From positions 898,426-962,425 of the forward strand of contig KV454011.1 of the NCBI GenBank assembly GCA_001661245.1: a stretch of 64,000 nucleotides of DNA, written 5' to 3'. How positions within the stretch are numbered: the first letter of the stretch is position 1; each line of letters begins with the position of its first letter. The stretch comes from Pachysolen tannophilus NRRL Y-2460. Lineage: Eukaryota; Ascomycota; Pichiomycetes; Alaninales; Pachysolenaceae. The position numbers and the translations under genes were made by a program. The notes under the pieces were generated by a model. That model was not told the DNA's origin. It was given only the letters and a program-made list of their open reading frames with translations, and ran no database searches. Shown here one piece after another: positions 22,440 to 32,947 of the stretch.

Positions 22440-25079
22440 ATGCAGTACGTTGGTAGGGCAATTGATTCTGTATCGAAGACATGGAGTTCAATAAATCCCG
22501 CGACTTTGTCCGGCGCCATTGATATAATGGTTATTCAGCAAGAAGATGGTATGTTTATTTTTAAAATGTATTTGTATCATTTTTATACAATTGTACTAAC
22601 TAACTATAATTTTTTGTTTCTTTTGTCTTTTTTAGGAGAGTTATCATGTTCTCCATTTCATGTAAGATTTGGAAAGTTTCAACTATTGCGGCCTTCTCAG
22701 AAGAAAGTTGAAGTTTGGGTGAATGAAGAGAAAACAAATCTTCCGATGAAACTAGGCGATGGAGGAGAGGCTTTTTTCGTTTTTGAGACAGACGCTGATA
22801 TACCACAACATTTGCAAACTTCACCGATTATATCGCCATCTAGTTCACCGTCGCCCCCTTCGTCGCCTCCTTCATCGAGATCGGGGAATGTGGTGGCGAA
22901 ATCTCATTCATCACCTGTCTTATTACAAGAGCCAGAGTTTTTAGATATTGGGCCAGGTGCTAATGAACTAGTGGGCAACAGCAATAATCATAATAATAAT
23001 AATAATATTAATAATAATAATACCAATAGTTCTAGTGTTAGCAGCTTAGTCTCCACTTCACCTCCATCTACTCCTTCATCAAATTTGGCCAAAAGACTTT
23101 CTTACCAACAAGCACAAAAGCTTTCTAGGAAATTGACAATTAAGAACATTCCATCAAAGATTGATCCAAATGGTGATATTTTTTTAGATATGCATGGTTA
23201 TAAAAGTAATAATAAAGCGGTTCATGACTCTGATGCTATTATTAGACAGTTGTTGAAAGATGAGTTTGGTGATAATATAGATATTAGTAATTTAGTCAGA
23301 GAAGATAAAGAAGGAAATATAACTATCAATAGTAGGGAAGATATTTTAAATGATAGTAATTCAAGCTCTTCTTTAAATTCTTCAACAAATACTACTACTA
23401 CTACTAATACTACAACAACAACAGCAACAAATTCATTACAAAACTTATCGTTATCCCCTCCTCCTCCTCCTCCTCCTCCTCTAAGTCCATCATCAACAAC
23501 ATCGTCTCTATTGTTAAACTCATCTTCCGATGAAGAAGACACAAATTCAACAAACAACTGCAATTTTTTCAAAACATTAAGACTTACGTCAGAACAGTTG
23601 AAATGTTTAAATTTGAAACATGGTGAAAATTCTATACGATTCAGCGTTAACAAGGGTAAATCTGTGATCACATGTAAACTTTATCTTTGGATGTACAATG
23701 TTCCCATAGTTATATCCGACATTGATGGTACAATTACTAAATCAGATGCTTTGGGACATGTCTTAACCATACTTGGAAGAGATTGGACCCATGAAGGTGT
23801 TTCGAAATTATTTAGCGATATTCATGCAAATGGTTATAACATTTTATATTTGACTGCAAGATCAGCAGGGCTAGCAGATTCTACAAGGTGGTATTTAAGA
23901 AATGTAGATCAAGATGGTGTCAAGCTTCCTCATGGGCCTGTTATTTTATCACCTGACAGAACAATGGCTGCTTTAAGAAGAGAAGTAATATTGAAAAAGC
24001 CAGAAGTTTTTAAAATGTCTTGTTTAAAAGATATCAAATCCTTATACGAAAATGGGTCATTTAATTCTAATAAAGAAAAACCTGCATTATATAACAATGT
24101 TAACAATATGCGTACACCGTTTTATGCAGGTTTTGGTAATAGAATTACTGATGCACTTTCTTATAGATCGGTGGGGATTCCTTCTTCTCGTATCTTTACC
24201 ATTAACCCAGATGGTGATGTTCATACCGAATTATTGGAGCTTGCTGGTTACAAATCATCTTATTTACATATAAATGAATTAGTGGATCATTTTTTTCCTC
24301 CAGTGAGGATAAACAGAATGGCAGATCCTACTCATCTAATGATAAACAATGATGAAAATTTTACAGATGTTAATTTTTGGAGGGAACCAGTTATGAATTT
24401 GAGTGACTTTAGCAGCGACGAAGAAGAGGAAGTAGATGGAGATTTGAGAGAAGACACTAAAAAATCTGCATCATCTGTCGAAAATGGTACTGAAGAAGAT
24501 AGCAGTAGTGGGACAGGAACAACATCAACTACGACAACAACTAATACCATATCTACCGCTACTAATACGAGTACCGCTACATCTTCAGCTGCCACAAACG
24601 AGGGTCAAAATGTACAAGAAACACCTAGAAGATCTAGTAAAAGTGGGTTGAGAGACTATGTCACTTCTCCTTCAACTCCTTCTAAACCTCCAAAACAGAA
24701 TTTCGCCAAAAGTAATAACACTCTTAGTTCAGATCTGAATAGTGTAATCGGATCGGAATCTGATGAATATACAGATGAAGATGAAGATAACGATTACGAA
24801 GAGGATGATGAATCGCAGATAATCTATGAAGATGAAGAAGACGAGGATGATGAGGATTACACCACAGAAGAAGACGAGTACACTGATGAAGAAGCTTTTG
24901 AATATGATGATGAAGAGGAGGAAGATTTGGTAAATGGAGATTCAAATGTTGAAGAAGCTGTTGGTGGTGCTAATCATTCAGAACCAAGTAATGGTGGTTT
25001 GGAACATGACCATGTCGATTTCAAGAGACACAGCTCCAAAAATGGAAATAAGGAAAGTAGCATAGCTCAAGATTCGTGA
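22440..25079 (+). CDS. PAH1: phosphatidate phosphatase, lipin (Pah1/Smp2), two exons
   Basis: Lipin dephosphorylates phosphatidate to diacylglycerol and links phospholipid to triacylglycerol synthesis. Exon 1 is 22440-22548 and exon 2 is 22636-25079, giving 850 residues. The N-LIP domain begins MQYVGRAIDSVSKTWSSINP and continues over the splice as EDGELSCSPFHVRFGKFQLL. The HAD catalytic motif DIDGT is at 23718-23732 in ISDIDGTITKSD, followed by LYLTARSAGLAD. The conserved Trp motif NFWREPV lies before an acidic C-terminal tail, as in yeast Pah1. Ser/Thr-rich, Asn-rich and Pro-rich linkers separate the two domains. The gene is complete. Confidence 0.95.
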   Translation: MQYVGRAIDSVSKTWSSINPATLSGAIDIMVIQQEDGMFIFKMYLYHFYTIVLTNYNFLFLLSFLGELSCSPFHVRFGKFQLLRPSQKKVEVWVNEEKTNLPMKLGDGGEAFFVFETDADIPQHLQTSPIISPSSSPSPPSSPPSSRSGNVVAKSHSSPVLLQEPEFLDIGPGANELVGNSNNHNNNNNINNNNTNSSSVSSLVSTSPPSTPSSNLAKRLSYQQAQKLSRKLTIKNIPSKIDPNGDIFLDMHGYKSNNKAVHDSDAIIRQLLKDEFGDNIDISNLVREDKEGNITINSREDILNDSNSSSSLNSSTNTTTTTNTTTTTATNSLQNLSLSPPPPPPPPLSPSSTTSSLLLNSSSDEEDTNSTNNCNFFKTLRLTSEQLKCLNLKHGENSIRFSVNKGKSVITCKLYLWMYNVPIVISDIDGTITKSDALGHVLTILGRDWTHEGVSKLFSDIHANGYNILYLTARSAGLADSTRWYLRNVDQDGVKLPHGPVILSPDRTMAALRREVILKKPEVFKMSCLKDIKSLYENGSFNSNKEKPALYNNVNNMRTPFYAGFGNRITDALSYRSVGIPSSRIFTINPDGDVHTELLELAGYKSSYLHINELVDHFFPPVRINRMADPTHLMINNDENFTDVNFWREPVMNLSDFSSDEEEEVDGDLREDTKKSASSVENGTEEDSSSGTGTTSTTTTTNTISTATNTSTATSSAATNEGQNVQETPRRSSKSGLRDYVTSPSTPSKPPKQNFAKSNNTLSSDLNSVIGSESDEYTDEDEDNDYEEDDESQIIYEDEEDEDDEDYTTEEDEYTDEEAFEYDDEEEEDLVNGDSNVEEAVGGANHSEPSNGGLEHDHVDFKRHSSKNGNKESSIAQDS
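22549..22635 (+). other. PAH1 intron
   Basis: The 87-nt intron has the 5' splice site GTATGT, the branch sequence TACTAAC at 22594-22600 and the 3' end TTTTTTAG. Removal restores the N-LIP sequence EDG-ELSC expected for lipins. Its length is a multiple of three and it has no in-frame stop, so unspliced RNA would stay open. Confidence 0.92.
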
Positions 25080-25441
25080 TCTATACACCATAAACTTCTT
25101 CAGACAAGAACCCGTATGTGAAAATTTAAAAAAAAAAAATTTTTTTTGTTGGTTCTTTATGTTAAAATGCATTTTATATATAGTAAGTATTTAGCACTTA
25201 AAACAGGAGTTCTTAAGTGAGAAGAGAGCTTAATAGGATAATAAAACGAGAAATTTAATAATATTTCGGTGTTGCAATCTAACTGTAATTTGGCTTCTAA
25301 TTACTGAATTATATAAACATACGTTACATAAGTGAAATACAAAAAATTCATTTGGCAGAGGAATAGCGCTAACACAATGAAACAACAAAATCAATAAAAT
25401 CAAATCTTATATGAAAAGTCAATACAAAGCGGCCTCATTAA
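25080..25441. terminator. convergent 3' region of PAH1 and the tricalbin gene
   Basis: A complementary A9/T10 block at 25127-25147 and several TATATA/TTTTTATA-like words suit bidirectional mRNA 3'-end formation. No gene is seen. Confidence 0.35.
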
Positions 25442-28400
25442 CTATTTCTTACCAAAACCTTTAATGAAGCTGGCACCTTTGCCAACAACTTTCCCACCAG
25501 CGCCAACACCAGAACCGATAACTTTTCCACCAGCACCAACACCAGTACCAATGACTTTTCCACCAGCTCCGATACCAGAACCAATTAATTTGCCTCCAGC
25601 GGCACCTATGTTTCCCGCAAGATTGCCAGGGTCTTCGTGCAATAATACCAAATAGTGAGGTTCAAAGGTAAACCGCAATAAGACCTCACCAGCAGGTGAC
25701 TTCCCATCTTCTCCTACCAAAGGAACTTTTACCTCTGATGGTCCATCAATGCTGATATCTTTTAAATACAGAATACCATTACCAAGGATATCATCTGACT
25801 CGATACCAATATCCCAATCACTGGCTTTCACCAGAATAGTTGAATCGATTCTATTACCAATATCGATTACTGTGGTTTCATTAAAAGTTGGATTTAAAGT
25901 CTTCTTAATGGTCTTAGTTTTGAAGAATTCTTGTTCTTCATTATTTAAAAAAAGCTTAACATAAGGATCAGATTTACCATTGCTGTCTGCAGCAGGCAAA
26001 TCAGATGCTGACACTACCGTAACAGTTAATTTACCAATATTGGTAATAGAATCCTGTGGAGGTAATTGATCCATTGTCACTGGTACCCATCTTGTTCTAA
26101 GATGAATTTTAGCTCTGCTTGAGCCATTTAAAGTAACCACACTAGGGTTTTGGTAAGAGTTTTGTAATAATTGCTTAGTAGAAACTGTAACTTCACTAAT
26201 TGCAGGCTTCAATAAGTTCGATTGCTGCTTTTTGGCAACTCTGAATGTGATCGTTGAGTTTTGCAATTCTCTTACAAAATAATCTCCAGTAGTTCCGATT
26301 TTGTCATTTTTCCTATTGATCTCAGGAGATACATATTCAGGGAAACTCCTCTGGTCAAAGAAGGCCTGTAAGTATGTTCCAGTAACATCTACTTCGGCGC
26401 CAATTACTTCATAAACAAATACACCTTGACTGTAGTTCAATAACTCTTCTAAAGAAAGTTTTAATTTAGGTTGGTCATCGAAAAGAGTTTCCTCTGCAGT
26501 TTCTTTCTTAGTCTTTTTGCCCTTTTCACCTTTTGCTTCAGCTTCTGCAATTTCTTTTTCTATTCTCTTCTTTTCTGCCTGTTCTTTCTCATACTGTTCA
26601 ATTTCCTTAACGTCCATCACAGATAATGCTGGGTAAAATGACAAGGAGTACTCAACTGAACCTTTAGCACCTCTTCTTGGAGCAATTAGTCTACCTTCTC
26701 TTAACTCATCATCTTGATTTTGAATGTAGTTACCATCTTTCTTCTTAATAAGCTCATTCAACTTGACATCAAACGAACCTAAAGTACGGTCTTTTTGAAC
26801 TTTCTCCACATCCATTGCTTCAATCGTCAACCTTTGGTTAGGGGATGTCACAGTGACATATATTATTTCATTATAAACTGGATTTAAGGTAGAATCCTTC
26901 GGCAAGGTCCTACCTCTTTGAAAACCATTAAGCAATAAACGAACATAAGGATCAATTTTACCAACAGTTTCTAAATTACGTAAATCTTTAGCTTGCTTGA
27001 TAAAGACACGAACAACACCAATTGGATCGGAGTAACCGCCAGCACCACTAACATCTCTAATGCTGACTGGCTTCCAATTAGCTGTGATTTTGATTTCACC
27101 GCCATGTTCATTTTTCCTTAGTGGAAACCAAGTATTATCCACTTCTGCAGCATCTATCATATCGCTTAATTTGGTGACTAAAGCACCAACAAGTTCCTTT
27201 TTAGAATTTTTCACCAATACTTTAACGACTGATTTAACTTTGTTGGTAATGATATGCTCATAGGAAGAACCCCAGCTTGGAGATGTACCTTTAGTGGAGG
27301 ATGTAGTATAAACTAAATCTTTATTAATATAGAATTCCACGAAAGTAGCCAAGCTTTTAGCATTTTTGTCTTCAGGTGGAAGAAGGTTCTTAGCTTCATT
27401 AATTTCGAAACTAACAATACCAGTGTTCAATTCTGGAGGAGGTTCAAAAGAACCATCAAGCAATTTGCTTCCTTGCAAAACCTCCATGAATTCTAAATCA
27501 AAGTTTAATTGGCCAACTGGTTTGTTGTTGCGTAAAAATGGTAACTTGAGATTTGATTTCCTTGGATCGTCCAAAACGTGATTAAGGTCGTAATAAATAT
27601 TACCCAATTTTTGTGGTTTCTTAATACCATTATGATCGTACATTTCCATCATTAATGGTTCCGAAACGTTACTGATTAATAAATACAATTTTTCATTCCA
27701 AACAGGTGAAACTGTGTCTTCAATGGTACTAGTCTTGGCCAAAACTTTGCCGTTGAATCCTAACTCAATGTAAGGATCACAAGTATTACCAATAGTATCG
27801 AAACCTTTCAAGTTAGAGGCAGATTTAATTGTGATACCCAAGATACCAATTGAGCCTGTGATAGAATTACCAGCCAACAATTGTTGAAGATTCAACTGAA
27901 AAGACAAAGGACTAATCACTATAGGACCTGCATACTTCTTGATCATCCTGTTAATTAAGGGTAATAATCCTGGGACTGATAAAACTTCCCAATTAAAGAC
28001 CGTGGTACCCAACAATCTAGAGACAAAATCAATCTGTGGTACATCAACCAAAGAAACATTTACTAATTGAATATGAGGAAATGCATTTATCATCTTCAAT
28101 CTAACTCTAGCCAATGCTTTAAAAGAGACATTTTCCACCAAGACTTGAAGAGACAATCCAAATAATTTTGCTTTAGCAATTACTCTTTGATTGACTCTAT
28201 TTCTGGTCTGCTTCACGGTAGCATCATCCAAAGTATGTGGGGTGAATGAAAATCCAAATTCCATAACCACAACGTCTTCACTTGTCCTTGGAATAGTTCT
28301 AACAAGGTCAACTCTTGGAGGTTTTGTACCCGCAGTAAAAGAATCAATCCAAAGAGCTTTCACAAAATCCGGAATTGGCAGGGTAGCCAATATAGGATTC

Positions 28401-29285
28401 GCCTGTTCACAAACAATTTGAGATAAAGAAGGCTCCAAGAAAATCCAATATTTTTCCATAAAACAATTAAGCCAATCCATTGTTTCGTAATCATTTTCAA
28501 TATTCAAAACTGAAAATTCTCTTTGAGCCTGATCACGTATTAATGATCTATACTTCCGGATAGAAGTACGATACAGAATAGAAAATAACAAGATTATATA
28601 AAACAAAGGAGCAACAGAAAACTTCAACTTACCAATTAAAAACGAAATTATACCACCTAGCCCCAATAAGACTACCGAATGATACCAGTCACCGTAAAAC
28701 TTATCTGGAAGGTATTCATCCAATAAAGTTGCCCTACTCAACAAATCAACCAATTCATCATCTGGCGTTAACACATCTTCCTCCTGCCAACCACCAACTT
28801 CTTTCCATCCTCTAAAAGTAGGAGCAATTGTCTCTCTCTTTGGGCGCTCTGCCGCTACAATGACCTCGGGATCAATAGTTTTGCTCTCCTGCTTCACAGA
28901 AGCTTTACCTTTAAAAGTATCGCTCCTGGAAGCATTGCTTTTAGATGCATTGCTCTTTTTAGCAGAGGCATCGCTATTGGAAGCATTCCTCTTGGAAGCT
29001 TCATCTTTAATAATATCAGGTTGCTATCTATATCGTTAGTAACTTCTATCCTTTCTTTAAAATATACTTCAAATCAGTTTTTTAGTTTCAAATCATATAA
29101 ACGTACCTTAACAACAGGTTGGGTGTGCAGCTATAAAAGACAAAAATCATGCAGCAGTTAGTATCAAAACTAATATTAACTTAAATTGAAATAAATAAAT
29201 AAATAAATAAAAAAAAAAAAAAAAATGGTTCAATTCAAACCAATAGTTCAATCCATAAAACTTATAAACTTACATTCGTAGCCAT
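25442..29285 (-). CDS. tricalbin, ER-plasma membrane tether (three exons)
   Basis: Tricalbins tether cortical ER to the plasma membrane and carry lipids. I reconstruct exon 1 at 29274-29285 (ATG GCT ACG AAT), exon 2 at 29107-29130 (24 nt) and exon 3 at 25442-29023, together 1205 residues, close to Tcb1/Tcb2. Exon 3 alone has no ATG near its start, and an in-frame stop lies directly before it inside the intron. The protein has an N-terminal membrane hairpin (VVLLGLGGIISFLIG and APLFYIILLFSILY), an SMP lipid-transfer domain (DWLNCFMEKYWIFLEPSLSQ onward) and several C2 domains with calcium-loop sequences such as IDPYVRLLL and SDPYVKLFL. The C-terminus repeats GxGAGGKVIG four times. The N-terminal linker has SNAS-type repeats. 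TCB1, TCB2 or TCB3 cannot be chosen. Confidence 0.88.
29024..29106 (-). other. tricalbin intron 2
   Basis: The 83-nt intron begins GTACGT, has TACTAAC (29035-29041 on the opposite strand) and ends TAG. The branch lies only about 11 nt from the 3' splice site. Confidence 0.8.
29107..29130 (-). other. 24-nt tricalbin micro-exon
   Basis: Eight codons lie between two introns with full consensus signals. Reading across it gives a continuous frame from the ATG at 29285 into the tricalbin body. Because 24 is a multiple of three, skipping it would also keep frame. Confidence 0.75.
29131..29273 (-). other. tricalbin intron 1
   Basis: The 143-nt intron begins GTAAGT, has TACTAAC (29157-29163 on the opposite strand) 26 nt before its end, and finishes TTATAG. 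Confidence 0.82.
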
Positions 29286-29515
29286 ATTCAGCAGTAATAT
29301 ATCCTTTCAATTGACATCCAATTCAAATATAAATTGTAATTTCATTTATCATATTATTAAAGTGAAATAGCAATTATAGAAACTTCATTTACAATGTGCG
29401 TGCGCTTCTTAAAAGATAAAAGTTAATCGTTTTATCACTACTTTTTTTTTCAGTAGAAGTTGATTGATTGGAAAGTCGACCAAAGATAATAGCTGGAGTT
29501 AGAGCTTTGAGGAGG
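29286..29515. promoter_or_regulatory. 230-bp bidirectional promoter, tricalbin and LIP2
   Basis: The spacer between the two divergent ATGs is AT-rich with an alternating purine-pyrimidine TGTGCGTGCGC word near 29395-29406. No specific factor site is recognised. Confidence 0.45.
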
Positions 29516-30397
29516 ATGTGGAGAAGGTTATTGTCGAGTAGCCTGAGTTGTGGGTTTAGTCCGTTGGTGCTGGGGTCTAAGATTAAGCATTATCATTTTC
29601 AAGGTGTCAGGCCGTACTTGGAAGGTGACTTGATTCAAGAATGGCTTGTATCGAGTTTCTTGAAAACCAAGGAATATCAGTTATATAGCAGAAATCCTGC
29701 AAAGAATGAGTTCAAGTTATTGAGTTTACCAGAGCCGGTTGAAGAATTGTATAAGAGCCAGGCAATTCTTTCGTTTGAATTTGAATCTACTTATACTGCT
29801 GGGAAAAGAGAGAAAATTAATCATAATCAACCTTTAAAATTTCAAAAATTGCAACTGGAAAAGAATATCAAGTTAATCCAGACTTCAAGAGGAGGCCAAA
29901 TTACTTATCATGGTCCTGGTCAGTGTGTCATATACCCGATACTAGATCTCTCACTTTTTAAGAAATTAACTTCTAAATGTTATGTATCCACAATTGAAAA
30001 AACCATGAAACTGGTGCTACAGAATAGATTTGGTATATCAACAATAACAAATGAGAATACAGGTATATGGATCGACGATAATTTAAAAATTTCATCTATT
30101 GGATGTAATGTCAGGAGATGGATAACTTCTCATGGAATTAGTGTCAATGTAAACCCTGATTTGAAGTTTATGAACGATGAAGATTTAGTGATATGTGGAT
30201 TACCTGGTAAAAGACAAACTTCAATTAAAGAACAATTACAATGTAAAGATACAGATTTGGATTTATTTGAAGTTGCCACGATTTTCAGTGATAAACTAGC
30301 TAATAAATTAGGTGTAAGTGATGTAGAGCATTATAAAGTTGAAAAAAGATTTAATAATACCAATGTCAATGAACTTAAAAACTTATTCTTTTCTTGA
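29516..30397 (+). CDS. LIP2: mitochondrial lipoyl(octanoyl) transferase
   Basis: The 293-residue protein transfers octanoyl from acyl carrier protein to apo-enzymes such as glycine cleavage H protein, an early step of lipoate synthesis. The start at 29516 gives an Arg/Ser-rich presequence (MWRRLLSSSLSCGF) expected for mitochondrial import; no ATG lies further upstream in frame after the shared promoter. LipB-family motifs are RGGQITYHGPGQCVIYPILDL, the catalytic Lys in LKISSIGCNVRRW, ITSHGISVNV, and the catalytic Cys in VICGLPGKRQTSI. It is transcribed away from the tricalbin gene, with 230 bp between the starts. Confidence 0.95.
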   Translation: MWRRLLSSSLSCGFSPLVLGSKIKHYHFQGVRPYLEGDLIQEWLVSSFLKTKEYQLYSRNPAKNEFKLLSLPEPVEELYKSQAILSFEFESTYTAGKREKINHNQPLKFQKLQLEKNIKLIQTSRGGQITYHGPGQCVIYPILDLSLFKKLTSKCYVSTIEKTMKLVLQNRFGISTITNENTGIWIDDNLKISSIGCNVRRWITSHGISVNVNPDLKFMNDEDLVICGLPGKRQTSIKEQLQCKDTDLDLFEVATIFSDKLANKLGVSDVEHYKVEKRFNNTNVNELKNLFFS

Positions 30398-30647
30398 ATA
30401 TAGCATTTCATTTTATAAGTAAAATAATCGAAAAAATAAAGGGAATAACTAGTCATTATAGTTGTAAACCATTGTATATATCCCTAAGTATCGTAAATAA
30501 ATAAATGAAGAAAAAATACTGTAAACTAATTTAAAAATTTAAAAAGTTTTAAAAAAAAAAATAGTAAAAATGAAAAAGAATGACAAAAAAGTATATAATT
30601 ATTTTTCCACCTCATAACTAACTATACTCAATAATAATTTTTTAATT

Positions 30648-32531
30648 TTAATTGCAATTTCCATTATGAACAATTGATATCCCAATAAATACGCCTACTA
30701 TTAATGCAACACCTGTATTTATTGCAGTTTGATAATTCTTAATAGAAGTGATAGTATCACCTTTGTTTCTTTCTTTCTTTATATCATTTTTTTCCAGTTT
30801 TTGCATTACCATCGAAGATGTCAGTGATGTAATCGGTGTGATCGACTGACAATTCGAAGAATTTTCTGCATCATTACTTTCATTACTTTCTGCAACATTA
30901 GAAGTGAGGACGTCTTCGGTATTATCAGAATCAGTACCAAACTTTTCAGTTGATAATAGGTGCAGAATTTGTGAATCATTACTAATATTAATTTCAAATT
31001 TCTTTCTATCTTCTTCGGCGATATGAATACCTTCAATCTTTATTGTGTTTTTCCTACCATTTCTCTTTCTTAGATTGTTTGTTGTTCCTTGTAATGATGT
31101 AGTCTTAGCTGCCGCTGTACTATTTCCCTCTAATTCTTCTCCTATATTATTATTGGTGATATCGGGATCGTCATCAGCATTTTTATTGTTATTGATATTA
31201 TGACCAAATCCATTTTCAAGTTGAGTTGATCTTGATGTTTCTTCTTCTTCTTCTTCTTCTTCTTTTTCTTTTTCTTTTTCTTTTTCCTTCTCTTTTTCTC
31301 TTCTTTCCGCAAGATATTTTCCATTTAATTCATTATAATCATTCACTAATTTCTCATGTTGTTTATCTTTCAAATTCATTAATTCAATTTTTTCTTTTAA
31401 ATCATTTCTTGTCAGTAATAATTCGTCTTCAACATTTTTGAAGGTGTTATTTAAAGAATCATATTCTGTAGTTTTATAATTTAATTCATTATTCAATTTT
31501 TCCAAATTAGAATCTTGTTCTTCTATTTTCGAAAGTAAAGAATGAATATAATCTTTATTTTTATTTTCAATAGCCTCTTCAAAACTATTTAAATTATCGT
31601 TATAGGCTGACAAAAATTTATAAATATTGTTCAATTTTTTTTGTTGTAAAAACTCGCTATTAATAGCAATCAATACCTGCCTGATTGTTTCTTCTAATTT
31701 TGATGAATTTTTAATATTTGAAGACGGAAATAACCCACTTATAGATAAATTTGGTTCAATTTTAGCAATATCTTCATCATTTGTCAATGATACCAATATA
31801 CTATCCTCATGTAATTCATTAACTATATCACCAAATATCAAAGCATCCATTGCATCATGGAAAAATTGCTTGTTATTAATACCATTTTGATTTCCATTTT
31901 TATCTGTATTCCCTTTATTCAACCCTACTGAAATTAACTCCTCATAATCTTTTAAACTCATCAAAATCAAATCAACAATTTCACAACTTATCTTCCTATG
32001 AGCAGTTTGATTCTCCAAATTTGAACCTAGATCAAATTTATCATGCAATTTTAATTCGTATATATTAAAAGGTTCAATTTGTTTTTCATTTATATATGTA
32101 CCATTTGATGATTTCAAATCTCGAATATATAACTTATTGTTATCAATGAATATCTCAGCATGGTTTCTAGATAAAACTCTTGAATCAAAAAACCCATTTG
32201 TAGTTTCAGATTGTATTTTAGATCCACCAGGTCTACCTAATTTCAAAGTTTCAGGGAATTTTGGAACTATTAACGTCTTTGTATCAAATGTATTATTCAA
32301 CGAATTTAATTTTAGCACCCATATAGAAAGTTCCAAACTTGGAGTTAAATCATTAGAAGATGAATTTCTCAATGATAACTGCTCTTTATCATGTGAATTC
32401 GTAGGATTATAATTTGAATATGTCTTTGAAGACGATCTTTTCCTTGATAAAACTTTTGGATGTTGACTGGCTTGTTGCTGTTGCTGTTGCTGTTGCTGAT
32501 AATGAGACTTATTGCTGCTGGAATTGATCAT
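30648..32531 (-). CDS. tail-anchored FHA protein, FAR10/VPS64 (SLMAP) family
   Basis: The 627-residue protein has a poly-Gln stretch near residues 13-21, an FHA domain (about residues 80-165: LGRPGG, RVLSRNHAEIFID, IRDLKSSNGTYIN), a long Glu/Lys-rich coiled-coil region, and a single C-terminal hydrophobic segment TAINTGVALIVGVFIGISIV. This is the layout of Far10/Vps64 and human SLMAP, which anchor the Far (STRIPAK-like) complex to the ER or nuclear envelope. In yeast this complex acts in pheromone arrest and TORC2 signalling. A Lys/Glu repeat is encoded by the TTC-rich tract at 31237-31295. Family assignment is good; orthology to one of the two yeast paralogues is open. Confidence 0.83.
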   Translation of the reverse strand: MINSSSNKSHYQQQQQQQQQASQHPKVLSRKRSSSKTYSNYNPTNSHDKEQLSLRNSSSNDLTPSLELSIWVLKLNSLNNTFDTKTLIVPKFPETLKLGRPGGSKIQSETTNGFFDSRVLSRNHAEIFIDNNKLYIRDLKSSNGTYINEKQIEPFNIYELKLHDKFDLGSNLENQTAHRKISCEIVDLILMSLKDYEELISVGLNKGNTDKNGNQNGINNKQFFHDAMDALIFGDIVNELHEDSILVSLTNDEDIAKIEPNLSISGLFPSSNIKNSSKLEETIRQVLIAINSEFLQQKKLNNIYKFLSAYNDNLNSFEEAIENKNKDYIHSLLSKIEEQDSNLEKLNNELNYKTTEYDSLNNTFKNVEDELLLTRNDLKEKIELMNLKDKQHEKLVNDYNELNGKYLAERREKEKEKEKEKEKEEEEEEEETSRSTQLENGFGHNINNNKNADDDPDITNNNIGEELEGNSTAAAKTTSLQGTTNNLRKRNGRKNTIKIEGIHIAEEDRKKFEINISNDSQILHLLSTEKFGTDSDNTEDVLTSNVAESNESNDAENSSNCQSITPITSLTSSMVMQKLEKNDIKKERNKGDTITSIKNYQTAINTGVALIVGVFIGISIVHNGNCN

Positions 32532-32947
32532 TCTCTAATTTGAATTTTTTTATTTAGCTCATGAGAAAATCATAAAATCAATACCTCAAATCAATCTTCA
32601 CTTATCAGAAGAGAACAAGAAGGGGGAAAAAAAAGGAAAATGTTTAAAAAAAAAATCAAATCAAATCAAATCAAATCAATTCAAATCAAAATAAAGCAAG
32701 AATAAACACAAGATTTTTTTATTCAAATATAATGAATATGAAAAGAAAGTAGTTACTTTTTCTATTATATAATAAAGTATGAAGATAAACAAAAACTTGT
32801 TATTAAAGATCTATTAGAACTATTAACTTGATGAAGATTTATAAAGACGTAAATAATAATAATAATAAAATTCTATTTAGTCACAAAATATAAATTTATT
32901 GTGTGATACGCGCACTACCTTCTTCTAGGAGGGTTTGGAAATGGAAG
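32532..32947. other. spacer with AAATC repeats
   Basis: A pentanucleotide TCAAA/AAATC repeat occupies about 32657-32690. The rest is A-rich. It is the promoter of the FHA gene and the 3' region of BNA5. No gene is seen. Confidence 0.5.
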
